A stretch of DNA of 64,000 nucleotides from Anaerolineae bacterium (GTDB taxonomy: Bacteria; Chloroflexota; Anaerolineae; Aggregatilineales; UBA2796): positions 1 through 64,000 of the forward strand of contig JAHBVK010000023.1 in the NCBI GenBank assembly GCA_019637555.1, in the 5' to 3' direction. The notes beneath the pieces were generated by a model that saw only the letters and a list, made by a program, of their open reading frames with translations, was not told the DNA's origin and made no database searches. Made by a program: the position numbers and the translations under genes. This document shows, one piece after another, positions 52,486-61,486 of this stretch (position 1 is the stretch's first letter; each line of letters opens with the position of its first letter).

Positions 52486-54636
52486 ATGAGTCAGCCAGAA
52501 ATCAGCTCCACCACCACGGCTGCTTCGCAGCGACAAGCATCGCCGCGATTTTGGTCAAGGCTGTCCGTTGTGTTCAAACCCCCCGTAATCATTGCCATCG
52601 CGGTACTGCTGGCAGCAGTAATCACATTGTTTGGTCTGCAACCTCGGCTGCACGAACTGCTCAGGAACGGGTGGAGCGCCTACCAGACGATTACCTCTCC
52701 CACTACCGCAGCCTACATCCTTTTAATTTTGGAAGTGGTACTGGCTGCACTTTATTTTTCCTCTGCTATCGTATTAATTAACTACCACCCCAATAAGCGC
52801 ATCGTTTTCGTGCTGGCGCTTGGTTTTGTCATTGCCGGGTTGACGCTGCCGGGAATGTCCGATGCCTTGATCAAACCTGAGCACAGCAATCTTGCCGACT
52901 ACTTTCGTGTACCTGTTTTATCGGCACGTGCGGTTGGGCTGATCCTTCAGTTAGTCTTGTTCTACACCTTTCCGGATGGTCGCTTTGTCCCCACTTGGAC
53001 GCGTTTTCTAGCGCTGATCTGGGCAATCTTGAATGTCCTCTGGCTGCTGAATCCGGAAATGGCGTTCAATCCCATCTATGGTCCGACGTGGCGGGCGACG
53101 CCCGTTGCCTCCTTCGTAGTACATACCCTTTTTTCCGTCACTGGCTTGCTGGCGCAGATTTACCGTTATCGGCGCGTTGCCGATCAAGTACAGCGGCAGC
53201 AGTTGAAATGGACAGCGGCGGCAGTGTTATCCACCAGCGTAGGCGGGGCGATCTACTACGGCTCGCTCGCCTTCACACAGGGCATGACGATCACCCCCGG
53301 CTTGGCTGCTACGCTTTTTGCCTACGGGCGACCGCTCGTCCAGATTGTGTTGATGGCGCTGATCCCTATGTACTGTGTGTTTGTCGCGGTACAGCGCTAT
53401 CACCTCTGGCAAATCGATACTATATTCAACCGAACACTCGTTTATGGTTCGCTTACCCTCGCGGTGATCGTCGTCTATGTAGTGACGGTGGGGGCGTTAG
53501 GAGCGCTGTTTGAAGCGGAGAATGGCAATCTGTCGATTTCGCTGGTAGCAACGGGCTTGGTGGCGGTATTGTTCCATCCACTGCGTGAACGCTTGCAGCG
53601 CAGCATCAACCGGCTGATGTTTGGCAAGCGCGATGATCCGCTTGGGGTCATGGGCGAACTCAACAAGCAGATCGAAGCGGCGGTTTCTCCTGAATCACTG
53701 CTGCCGTCCGTCGTTTCGCTGGTAGCCCAAACATTACGACTGCCTTACGTGGCACTGGAAGCCACCAACAGCGAGGATCAGAAGCGCCGCACCGCGCAGC
53801 TTATGAATGCCAGTTACGGTACACCGACGGATCAGAATGAACGGGTGCGCTTCCCGCTGATCGTGCAGGGGCAGCAGATCGGCGCGCTGTCTGTCGCGCT
53901 GCGTGAGGGTCAGCAGTCCCTTAGCGCTGCCGATAAACGTATTTTGCAGACCATCGCCGCACAGATCAGTTCGATTGTGCAGGCGCTGCGTCTGACCGCT
54001 GATCTTCAGGAGTCGCGCCAGCGCATCGTCGCCGCGCGAGAAGAAGAACGCCGTCGTTTGCGCCGCGATCTGCATGATAGTGTCGGACCAATGCTAGCGA
54101 CGCTTTCTCTGCAAACGGAAGCTGCCCGCGACTTGATCACTGTCCAGCCGCAGCAATCCGATGCGCTGCTTGGTGATGTATTGGTCAAACTGCAAGCAGT
54201 CTTAGGGGATATCCGCCGCGTCGTCTACGGGCTGCGCCCACCTGCGCTTGACGATCTGGGCTTGGCGTCGGCACTCCGTGAACAGATCGCTCTGTATAGT
54301 CAGGGTGGCATCAACATCCATGTAACTATTGCCGACCCGCTACCTTTGCTTTCTGCCGCTACCGAAGTAGCCATCTACCGCATCGCGCAGGAGGCATTGA
54401 CTAATATGAAACGACATTCCGGCGCAGCTAACTGCACCTTGGCGTTATCAATCGATCAAAAGCAGAAACTAATCTTGCTGGAAGTCGACGACGACGGACG
54501 TGGTTTCGCAGAAGGTGCCCGCAGTGGCGTCGGTCTATATTCGATGCACGAACGTGCCGCTGAACTTGGTGGAACGTGCACTATCACCGCTGCGCCGGGA
54601 AAGGGCACCAAAGTGAAGGTGATGCTGCCATGGTAG
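52486..54636 (+). CDS. Membrane histidine kinase, NarL-type (HisKA_3)
   Basis: 716 residues. The N-terminal half has about eight membrane helices (from VIIAIAVLLAAVITLF near residue 34 to SLTLAVIVVYVVTVGALG near 325). A GAF-like region is at about 390-500. The DHp motif is REEERRRLRRDLHDSVGPMLATLSLQ, the HisKA_3 phospho-histidine box. The HATPase has VAIYRIAQEALTNMKRHSGA and LEVDDDGRGFA. It should phosphorylate the LuxR-type regulator encoded next, whose ATG overlaps the kinase stop by seven bases. Confidence 0.9.
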   Translation: MSQPEISSTTTAASQRQASPRFWSRLSVVFKPPVIIAIAVLLAAVITLFGLQPRLHELLRNGWSAYQTITSPTTAAYILLILEVVLAALYFSSAIVLINYHPNKRIVFVLALGFVIAGLTLPGMSDALIKPEHSNLADYFRVPVLSARAVGLILQLVLFYTFPDGRFVPTWTRFLALIWAILNVLWLLNPEMAFNPIYGPTWRATPVASFVVHTLFSVTGLLAQIYRYRRVADQVQRQQLKWTAAAVLSTSVGGAIYYGSLAFTQGMTITPGLAATLFAYGRPLVQIVLMALIPMYCVFVAVQRYHLWQIDTIFNRTLVYGSLTLAVIVVYVVTVGALGALFEAENGNLSISLVATGLVAVLFHPLRERLQRSINRLMFGKRDDPLGVMGELNKQIEAAVSPESLLPSVVSLVAQTLRLPYVALEATNSEDQKRRTAQLMNASYGTPTDQNERVRFPLIVQGQQIGALSVALREGQQSLSAADKRILQTIAAQISSIVQALRLTADLQESRQRIVAAREEERRRLRRDLHDSVGPMLATLSLQTEAARDLITVQPQQSDALLGDVLVKLQAVLGDIRRVVYGLRPPALDDLGLASALREQIALYSQGGINIHVTIADPLPLLSAATEVAIYRIAQEALTNMKRHSGAANCTLALSIDQKQKLILLEVDDDGRGFAEGARSGVGLYSMHERAAELGGTCTITAAPGKGTKVKVMLPW

Positions 54637-55289
54637 AAAAAACTACCGTTTTGATTGCCGATGATCATCAACCATTTCGCGCAGGATTGAAGGCACTGCT
54701 GGTTGCTACGCCAGAACTAGAGGTCGTTGGCGAAGCCGCCAACGGCGACGAGGTGATTCGCTTGGCTGCCGAGCTTCAGCCTGACGTGATTCTGATGGAT
54801 TTACAGATGCCCGAAATAACTGGCATCGAAGCTACGCGCCGCATCGTTGCCGCCAGTCCTCACATTGGAATTCTGGTGCTCACCATGTTCGAAGATGATG
54901 ATCTGGTATTTGCGGCGCTGCGGGCGGGTGCGCGTGGCTATCTGCTCAAGGGCGCACTCAAAGCCGAGATTCTGCGGGCGGTTCGCAGCGTCAGCAGTGG
55001 CGAAGCGATCTTTGGTGCGCCAATTGCCAAGCGGCTGATGGGCTTCTTCAATATCACCGCACCCTCACCGTCCGATTACGCTTTTCCCGAACTGACGCAG
55101 CGCGAACGCGAGATCTTGGAACTCATCGCCCAGCATTACAGCAATCAGGACATCGCGGATCGCCTTGAATTAACGCTCAAGACGGTACGCAACCACGTTT
55201 CCAACATCTTCAGCAAGATGCAGGTCGTAGATCGCGTACAGGCGATCCTCCGCGCCCGCGAAGCAGGCATCGGCAAAGACACTCAATAG
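54630..55289 (+). CDS. NarL/FixJ-type response regulator
   Basis: A receiver domain with the acidic pair IADDH, acceptor Asp in VILMDLQMPEI, Thr in LVLTMFEDD and Lys in YLLKGAL. A C-terminal LuxR helix-turn-helix follows (ELTQREREILELIAQHYSNQDIADRLELTLKTVRNHVSNIFSKM). ATG 54630 overlaps the kinase stop (ATGGTAG), showing translational coupling and partnership. Its DNA targets are unknown; the inverted repeat at 52366-52383 is one candidate. Confidence 0.93.
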   Translation: MVEKTTVLIADDHQPFRAGLKALLVATPELEVVGEAANGDEVIRLAAELQPDVILMDLQMPEITGIEATRRIVAASPHIGILVLTMFEDDDLVFAALRAGARGYLLKGALKAEILRAVRSVSSGEAIFGAPIAKRLMGFFNITAPSPSDYAFPELTQREREILELIAQHYSNQDIADRLELTLKTVRNHVSNIFSKMQVVDRVQAILRAREAGIGKDTQ

Positions 55290-55307
55290 TCGCCACTGTG
55301 ACGGGTT

Positions 55308-55357
55308 CACCTCTCCAATCCGAGTACAGGTTAGGTGAGGCGAGGAGGGGAGGCTAA
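55308..55357. repeat. Dispersed palindromic element, degenerate copy 3
   Basis: It keeps CACCTCTCCAATCCGAGTAC and the tail GGGGAGGCTAA of the 1.5-kb element, but its right arm is mutated (AGGTTAGGTGAGGCGAGGAGG). It lies just after the response regulator gene. Confidence 0.6.
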
Positions 55358-55503
55358 CTACTTCTTATCAGTGTCAACTTAAGCAAATGATCAGCAATCA
55401 CCTCTGGAGTCCAGCCGGGACCTTGTTCGTTGAGCATGGCAATTTATTGCCGGGCAATAGGCTGCTCCACCCAACTCCTTACCTTGAAACCTACAGGGTG
55501 GGG

Positions 55504-57045
55504 CTACTTTCCAACCCGATAAACCGCATAGCCCGCAGGAGCAAGCGTCAGCGTCGCATCGCCAGACAGACCCTGACTGAACAATTCTTCCGACTTGCTC
55601 AGATCAAAACTGGTATCCTTCGGCAGCATCATGGCGGGATCGAGCGTGAATGTCTGATCTGTCGTGTTAAAGTTGATCACCGTGAGCACCAGTGTATCAG
55701 CGTCCCAACGGCGCGATAGGTACAGCGCCTCGCCCAATTTCGGCGTATCTGCGCTTCCAGCGGTGAAAACTGGCGTGTGTCGCAGTTCACCGAGTTGACG
55801 GTACAGCGTCAGCAGCGAGTCCGCTTTGCCATCCTCCTCCTCCACGCTGATCCCATCGTTGGCGGCGTTGTTCATCTTGGCATCTTTGAACCACGACGTC
55901 ATTTCTGATCCCGTCATGCTGGCGTACCAGTCAAACGGCTCACGGCGATACTCATCGTACAGTGGACCTGTTCCCTTCGTCCCCTGCATCCCGATCTCCT
56001 CGCCGTAGTAGATTACCGACGCGCCCGGTGCGGTCAGCAGCCATACCGCCGCCATCTTCAGCCGTGCCGGATCACCGTTCACGTCGCTGGCGATGCGGTT
56101 GGTATCGTGGTTATTGATGAAGCGTACAGCCACGCACTCCGCGCAGAAAATATTCTGTACTGCCAGCATTACTGTTCGCAGCGCCCGCACATCTCCCTGA
56201 CCGTTGATCAAGCCGTCGCCGTTCGTCTCAAAATTGCCATCAAGCTGCACGGCAGAGGGAAAATCGAAGGCTGCATTTGCTTCATCACCCTTGAGGAAGG
56301 GTTTCATCTTGGATGCATCGCCCGTGAACAACTCGAACAACATGATCGCGTTCGGATTCAAGGCGTTCATCGTCTTACGCATCTCGCGGAAGTAACGATG
56401 CGGAATTTCAATCGCCACATCAACGCGCCAGCCATCAACGCCATCGCTGAAGTCGCCATCTTTGTTCGGGTCCATCCAATACATAGCGATGTCCAGCGCC
56501 ATTTGCACAACCTTAGGGCTGTCATAATTCAGCGTCGGCATGAAGCCGAGATTGGCGAAACCCTTGTATTTGGTGTGCGCGTCATCCGTCCACTCGTAAT
56601 AGTCACTGTACTGACTGCTCGGATTACCTAGCGCGTCGATGAAGTAGGGATGCTGATTCGAGGTGTGGTTGAGCACATAGTCGAGGATTAAATGCATCCC
56701 GCGCTTGTGCACTTCCTGCGCCAGTTGGATCAGGTCGTCGTTCGTGCCGTAATCAGGCGAAACGGTGTAATAGTCAGTGGTATCGTAGCCGTGATAGGAT
56801 GCCGCCTTGAACACAGGCAGCAAAAATAGAGTATCCACTCCCAGACTCTGAATGTAATCAAGCTGCTCGATGATCCCCTTCAGATCACCGACGCCATCCC
56901 CATCCGTATCGCGGTAGCTGCGCACAAAAATGCTGTACATGGTCGCCGTTTTGAGCCAGCTACCGTCACCTGTGGCAGCCTTGGTCGGCTGGATCACGGG
57001 TAACAACAATATAATCAGTAGTGCGCTAACAATAAGTCTTTTCAT
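55504..57045 (-). CDS. Secreted alpha-amylase-family glycosidase (GH13)
   Basis: 513 residues with a signal peptide (LIVSALLIILLLPVIQPTKA). The GH13 conserved regions are all present: DYVLNHTSN (region I), DGWRVDVAI with the nucleophile Asp (II), IMLFELFTG with the acid/base Glu (III), and FINNHDTNR (IV). The start region has YSIFVRSYRDTDGDGVGDLKGIIEQLDYIQSLG, typical of maltogenic or oligo-1,6-glucosidase-like members. It ends in a C-terminal beta domain. ATG 57045 is only six bases after the thyX stop, so the two genes are cotranscribed. Confidence 0.92.
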   Translation of the reverse strand: MKRLIVSALLIILLLPVIQPTKAATGDGSWLKTATMYSIFVRSYRDTDGDGVGDLKGIIEQLDYIQSLGVDTLFLLPVFKAASYHGYDTTDYYTVSPDYGTNDDLIQLAQEVHKRGMHLILDYVLNHTSNQHPYFIDALGNPSSQYSDYYEWTDDAHTKYKGFANLGFMPTLNYDSPKVVQMALDIAMYWMDPNKDGDFSDGVDGWRVDVAIEIPHRYFREMRKTMNALNPNAIMLFELFTGDASKMKPFLKGDEANAAFDFPSAVQLDGNFETNGDGLINGQGDVRALRTVMLAVQNIFCAECVAVRFINNHDTNRIASDVNGDPARLKMAAVWLLTAPGASVIYYGEEIGMQGTKGTGPLYDEYRREPFDWYASMTGSEMTSWFKDAKMNNAANDGISVEEEDGKADSLLTLYRQLGELRHTPVFTAGSADTPKLGEALYLSRRWDADTLVLTVINFNTTDQTFTLDPAMMLPKDTSFDLSKSEELFSQGLSGDATLTLAPAGYAVYRVGK

Positions 57046-57051
57046 GGTTAG

Positions 57052-57798
57052 TTACGCCTCTGGCTTACTCAATACGTACTTTTCAAACGCTTCCGCCGTC
57101 CACGGCAGGGCGGGCTTAAAGAAATGTTCGTACATGGCGCTGGCATACACGCGAATTTCTTCCTGCGCCTCGTTCGCTATCCTCAGTTGCATCGTCCGCA
57201 TCAGATTATGCGCGTCGATCTTCCACACACCCGTGTAATAAACTGCGAATCCGGGCAGGAACAAACGCGCCATTTCCTTCGCCACGCCCTTCGACAGCGC
57301 ATCCTGATACAGTTTGTAGCAGCGTTCGTAGTGAGCGACTAACTCTTTCGTCAGCACTTCGTCATCCGACGGATCGATCACGCCATCACTCGCTTGCTTG
57401 TTCGACTGCGATTGTTTGCGCCACACGGCAGGCACATAATACTCGTCATCCTCGAACTCCACGTAGCGACCCGATTGCATGTTCAGCGAAGCCATGCGAT
57501 GTCGTACCAACTGCCACCACGTTACCAATGGCGCTTTCAGCCGGAACTTGAATTCCACCATCTCAAATGGACTGGTGTGTTTGTTCCGCATCAAATAATT
57601 GAGCAGCTTGCGATCCTTCTCGTCGCCTTTGCCCTCGCCCAAAAACGACGTGCGCGCGGCGGAAACAATCGCCAGATCGCCGGAGACGCCCGTCGCTGGA
57701 TGCGGCATCAAATCTTGCAACTCCACAAAGCCGCGATCCAGCACCGGAACGCGCTTACCGATCAGGGAAAGCAGGGCGTTATCACTTTTGTCGGTCAT
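57052..57798 (-). CDS. thyX: Flavin-dependent thymidylate synthase
   Basis: 248 residues. The signature RHRMASLNMQSGRYVEFEDDEYYVP (RHR followed by seven residues and Ser) is the ThyX FAD/dUMP motif. LMRNKHTSPFEMVEFKFRLKAPLVTWWQLVRHR precedes it, and FLPGFAVYYTGVWKIDAHNLMRTMQLRIANEAQ supplies the C-terminal binding residues. It makes dTMP from dUMP with methylenetetrahydrofolate and reduced FAD. It starts seven bases after a small membrane-protein gene and is followed by the amylase gene in the same operon. Confidence 0.96.
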   Translation of the reverse strand: MTDKSDNALLSLIGKRVPVLDRGFVELQDLMPHPATGVSGDLAIVSAARTSFLGEGKGDEKDRKLLNYLMRNKHTSPFEMVEFKFRLKAPLVTWWQLVRHRMASLNMQSGRYVEFEDDEYYVPAVWRKQSQSNKQASDGVIDPSDDEVLTKELVAHYERCYKLYQDALSKGVAKEMARLFLPGFAVYYTGVWKIDAHNLMRTMQLRIANEAQEEIRVYASAMYEHFFKPALPWTAEAFEKYVLSKPEA

Positions 57799-57805
57799 AG
57801 CTTGA

Positions 57806-58390
57806 TCACCGTATGAATGCGATAGTTTTCATGATGATGTAGATGTACACAGGGATTCCGAGGATCGCTACCGCCAGCAGCACGTAGCCGCGCAAGCGTC
57901 GCCGCCGTGCCATGCGTTGCAGCCTTTCGGGTTCCAGTGTCGATTGTACTGCGCGGGCGTGGATTTCCGATAGCAGTCCGCCAATATGCTCAAGCGCAGG
58001 CGTGATGATTAACAGGAGACGCGGTTTGGCTGCATTTGTGTGTGCATCAGTTAGCGCTCGTGGCGCGGCTGCCATTGCTGCTGGCGCGGGGATTTCGTAA
58101 GCGAGGATCAGTCCTTCGCGGCGGCTCTCGATTGCCCCGCGCACCCGATCCCAGTCGATGCGCCGCTGTCGTCCCGTCAAGCTGTGTTCCACGATCAGTG
58201 AATCGTCATGGACAAGTACAGCGGTACGACCTCGCAACACTTGCAGCAGCATCCATGCCGCCGCTCCTGCCGCCGTCGAAAACAAGATCAATTGTAGTAA
58301 TGCGCTGGGGATCACGAGTCCCAGAATGATCAGCACGGCGATGACGAGGATCGCTTGTCGGGTAGGTTCACTGCGGTAGGGGAAACGCAT
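57806..58390 (-). CDS. Small membrane protein with PH-like domain
   Basis: 194 residues. Two membrane helices close to the N terminus (AILVIAVLIILGLVIPSALL and LILFSTAAGAAAWMLLQVL) precede a compact region resembling a bacterial PH domain (TAVLVHDDSLIVEHSLTGRQRRIDWDRVRGAIESRREG). A third helix lies near the C terminus (GYVLLAVAILGIPVYIYIIM). No enzyme motif is seen. It heads the operon with thyX and amylase. Confidence 0.6.
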   Translation of the reverse strand: MRFPYRSEPTRQAILVIAVLIILGLVIPSALLQLILFSTAAGAAAWMLLQVLRGRTAVLVHDDSLIVEHSLTGRQRRIDWDRVRGAIESRREGLILAYEIPAPAAMAAAPRALTDAHTNAAKPRLLLIITPALEHIGGLLSEIHARAVQSTLEPERLQRMARRRRLRGYVLLAVAILGIPVYIYIIMKTIAFIR

Positions 58391-58459
58391 ACGCTAACTA
58401 TAACTGACAACCAACACTTAAACGAATGCCTCTCGTCTGTATATCATAACGGATGTACA

Positions 58460-59830
58460 ATGAGGAACCTCTCCAATCGCAGTTCATTGGCAAAACCGAA
58501 AGATAACCCTCGCATGACTTCAGAATCAATGGAGCCGGTTGACGCTGGCGCTGATCTCGCGCCCGGCGAGCCTATAGACGCCACCGTATCGGCGGCAAAA
58601 CACGATCCCTATGCAGCGTGGCGACATCGGGATTTTCGTTTATTCTTCCTCAGTCGCGTAGTTGGCGTGCTCGGTGAGCAGATGGTCGGTACTGCCGTTG
58701 GTTGGCAGCTATACCAGCTCACCGGATCGGAGCTGGCGCTTGGTTTAGTAGGCTTGGTGCAAGTCCTGCCAATCATCACCTTATCGCTGTTCGCGGGTAC
58801 CGTTGTAGACCGCACCTATCGCCGTCGCATCGCTATCATGGCACATTCGCTGCTGACCGTGTGCTCCCTCGCTCTGCTGTTACTCACGGTGACGGGCGTG
58901 GCGAATACGGGAGCACTAGTGTTGATTTACATTTGCTTGCTCGGCATCGGTGTCGCCCGCACCTTCTACACGCCCGCCGAGTCATCCATGCTGCCGCTGC
59001 TGGTTCCCTCGCAAGATTTCACCAACGCCGTGATGTGGAGCAGCAATTCGTGGCAGTTAGCGTCCGTCTTTGGTCCTGCGGTTAGCGGTATCGTCATCGC
59101 CCGCTTCGGCGGACCGCAAAGCGTCTATTTGCTGGATGTGCTTGCGGGTGTGATCGCTGTCACCCTATTACTGATGATTCGCGCCAAACAAACCAACTTT
59201 TCCAACGAGCCGTTTTCGCTGCAATCAATTTCGGCAGGTGCGAAATTCATTTTCGACACCAAAGTAATTCTCGCGGCGGTAACGCTGGATATGTTCGCTG
59301 TCCTATTCGGCGGGGCGGTAGCACTGCTGCCCGTCTACGCCACCGATATTCTCAAAGTCGGTGCAGATGGCTATGGCTGGTTGAGGGCGATGCCGAGCAT
59401 CGGTGCACTGTGTATGTCTCTGCTGCTGGTGCAGTTGCCGCCCTTCAAACGTACCGGAATCACGCTCCTTGGTGCGGTGATCGGATTCGGTGTTTGTACC
59501 ATCATCTTCGGCTTGTCCACCTCGTTCTGGCTCTCCTTGGTGACGCTGTTCGTTCTCGGGGCACTCGATAACATCAGCGTCGTCATCCGTCATTCGCTGG
59601 TCATCCTGTACACACCTGATGTCATGCGTGGACGCATCTCAGCAGTGAATAATGTCTTTATCGGTACCTCAAATGAGCTAGGGGCGTTCGAGTCTGGCGT
59701 GGCGGCGGAACTGCTCGGACCTGTTGGTGCGGTGGTATTCGGTGGCATCGGCACGATCTTGGTTGTGCTTGGCGTCGGGCTGCGCTGGCCCCAACTGCGA
59801 AACTTGCGCAAACTCGGCGAACACACGTGA
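58460..59830 (+). CDS. MFS transporter (EntS-like)
   Basis: A 12-helix transporter. The first helix begins near FRLFFLSRVVGVLGEQMVGTAVGWQLY; loop 2-3 carries FAGTVVDRTYRRRIAIMA, the MFS A-motif variant. Later helices include LVLIYICLLGIGVARTF and GAVALLPVYA. The layout resembles the EntS enterobactin exporter family, but the substrate is unknown. ATG 58460 has GGA upstream; ATG 58514 also fits. The N terminus is longer than usual. It is convergent with a haloperoxidase-like gene, with a perfect hairpin between them. Confidence 0.82.
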   Translation: MRNLSNRSSLAKPKDNPRMTSESMEPVDAGADLAPGEPIDATVSAAKHDPYAAWRHRDFRLFFLSRVVGVLGEQMVGTAVGWQLYQLTGSELALGLVGLVQVLPIITLSLFAGTVVDRTYRRRIAIMAHSLLTVCSLALLLLTVTGVANTGALVLIYICLLGIGVARTFYTPAESSMLPLLVPSQDFTNAVMWSSNSWQLASVFGPAVSGIVIARFGGPQSVYLLDVLAGVIAVTLLLMIRAKQTNFSNEPFSLQSISAGAKFIFDTKVILAAVTLDMFAVLFGGAVALLPVYATDILKVGADGYGWLRAMPSIGALCMSLLLVQLPPFKRTGITLLGAVIGFGVCTIIFGLSTSFWLSLVTLFVLGALDNISVVIRHSLVILYTPDVMRGRISAVNNVFIGTSNELGAFESGVAAELLGPVGAVVFGGIGTILVVLGVGLRWPQLRNLRKLGEHT

Positions 59831-59851
59831 TCAACATCCACATTGCACTGT

Positions 59852-59874
59852 AGGGTGGGTTTCTAACCCACCCT
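59852..59874. terminator. Bidirectional hairpin between MFS and haloperoxidase genes
   Basis: AGGGTGGGTT-TCT-AACCCACCCT is a perfect 10-bp stem. It lies in the 61-base gap between two convergent genes. Only a weak T-rich tail follows. Confidence 0.6.
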
Positions 59875-59891
59875 CTTTGCACTTACAGCAA

Positions 59892-61238
59892 TCACTCTCC
59901 CTGGGGCACAGGCTTCATATCAATGCTAGAAGTCACACGACCAGCCACGCACGATCCCATCTTCATGCCTAACTCAATGGCATTTCGGAAGTGGATGCCA
60001 CCGTACAGCCGTGAGATCGCCGCCTCCGATGCCGCAGCACCAAACGAGGTAAAGCTGCGCGGTTTCATGTTGAAGCGGGTCTTGGAGCTATCAGTGAATG
60101 CTACCGTTCCGAACAGGAAGGTCAGCGTATCCGCCGCTGCCGCTGATACCACCGAATGTCCGCTTGGATATTCAGGGAATGCGGGGGTCTGAATGTACGG
60201 TTTCCACTGGGCGCGAATGTACCGCTGAATGTAAGTTTCGGGACGCAGCAGGTTGATCTGATACTTCAAGTTCCAGCAAGCGATGAACGCATCCGCTAGT
60301 GCGATGCCGACGATTGCATACATCTCCGCACTGCGGGCGAGTGTCAGCTTGAGTTGACGGGCGATCTGGCTCTCGATCATCACCCAATGTCCGGCAGGTG
60401 TGCCTGTTGCTTTCAGGTTATCCAACCAAAAATTGGCGATATCCTTTTGTTCCTGCGTTAGGTTGTCACCAGCCTCTTTGACTTCCAACGCTTGTTTATA
60501 GAAAGTGGAGTTCTTGTCAGTGCTGAACTCCATGCGCGGCGGGATATCACACTCACCGCTATAAGACAGAAGGAACGGGCGTATTTGCCCCCAATTCGGT
60601 TCGACTGCCTTTGTGCCCGGAGTCGTAGGAACCCAGAATTGCTCCCCTTCCGGCATCTCGAAGGTCATATCACGCGTTTCAGCGAAGTAATCGGTGGATA
60701 CCCACTCCATGATCCCTTTGCCGACGCTTTCACCAAACGCCAGAGAACGCTTGATGATCGCCGCATCGAGTCTTTCACCCTTTCTCGCGCTGATCTGTTT
60801 CTCGCGCAGCTTCTGAATTGCCGCTGCGGTCTCCGCGTTGTCTTTTGACAGCAAACCACCGATTACCAGTGCCAGCGCCGCATCAGCCGAGAGCGACCAG
60901 TCATACTCCAATTTCGCATCGGGCAGAGGGAGATCGTTCAAACCATTCAACTGACCTGCCAGCGTATTGTTAATCGGCATTCCCGGCAGCACTGCCTGAT
61001 ATAGTGTCACACCCGCATAGCCATAGATGCGTGCTGCGGCAGGGGGATTAATACCCTCAACCATGATCCGATCATAGAGAAGTTGCATCCACTCGATGGC
61101 GAAATCTGCCGAATACTGGTCGGTTGGCTTGGAGATTGGCTCCTCGTCCTGTGCATAGACTTCCCGCAGCGGCAGTGCCATGCTACCAATACAGAAAATA
61201 AGCAGCACTGACATCAACCGATAAAGTTGTTTAGACAT
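59892..61238 (-). CDS. Secreted vanadium-haloperoxidase / PAP2-like protein
   Basis: 448 residues with a signal peptide (YRLMSVLLIFCIGSMALPLREVYA). The body is all-helical, and the vanadate/phosphate site is visible as YPSGHSVVSAAAADTLTFLF plus the C-terminal LYGGIHFRNAIELGMKMG. Upstream are RPETYIQRYIRAQWKPYIQTP and PGHSV-like elements. Relatives either halogenate with vanadate and peroxide or act as phosphatases; which applies here cannot be decided. AAGGA precedes the ATG. Confidence 0.82.
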   Translation of the reverse strand: MSKQLYRLMSVLLIFCIGSMALPLREVYAQDEEPISKPTDQYSADFAIEWMQLLYDRIMVEGINPPAAARIYGYAGVTLYQAVLPGMPINNTLAGQLNGLNDLPLPDAKLEYDWSLSADAALALVIGGLLSKDNAETAAAIQKLREKQISARKGERLDAAIIKRSLAFGESVGKGIMEWVSTDYFAETRDMTFEMPEGEQFWVPTTPGTKAVEPNWGQIRPFLLSYSGECDIPPRMEFSTDKNSTFYKQALEVKEAGDNLTQEQKDIANFWLDNLKATGTPAGHWVMIESQIARQLKLTLARSAEMYAIVGIALADAFIACWNLKYQINLLRPETYIQRYIRAQWKPYIQTPAFPEYPSGHSVVSAAAADTLTFLFGTVAFTDSSKTRFNMKPRSFTSFGAAASEAAISRLYGGIHFRNAIELGMKMGSCVAGRVTSSIDMKPVPQGE

Positions 61239-61414
61239 GTTCCTTAGTCCTCACAGCAATACGCCCCTGCAATTGTCAGTATGAGGCAAATTGCCATACC
61301 GTGCCAGTCATTCCGACAGCGTTTTAACTAACGCTGACAAACGACTAGCCACTTTGAGTCAGTTGATAAAAATAATAGTGTTAGAGGTAGCCTCGACACA
61401 TCCGTCGAAGGATG

Positions 61415-61451
61415 GAATAAAAATGAGCAGATAGTTCTGCACTACCTGCTC
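61415..61451 (-). terminator. Terminator of the Thr/Pro-rich secreted protein gene
   Basis: On the minus strand, GAGCAG (61451-61446) pairs with CTGCTC (61430-61425), with an inner TAGT/ACTA pair. It is followed by ATTTTTATT. It lies about 35 bases past the stop. Confidence 0.8.
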
Positions 61452-61486
61452 TTCTCATCTTTAGCGAGTATCGAGAATTGCTGGAA

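Noticed and set aside
55440..55503. Possible short gene after the response regulator repeat
   Set aside because: Only hairpin-forming sequence (GGCAAT/ATTGCC and CCACCC/GGGTGG words) is present, with no ribosome site or coding pattern.
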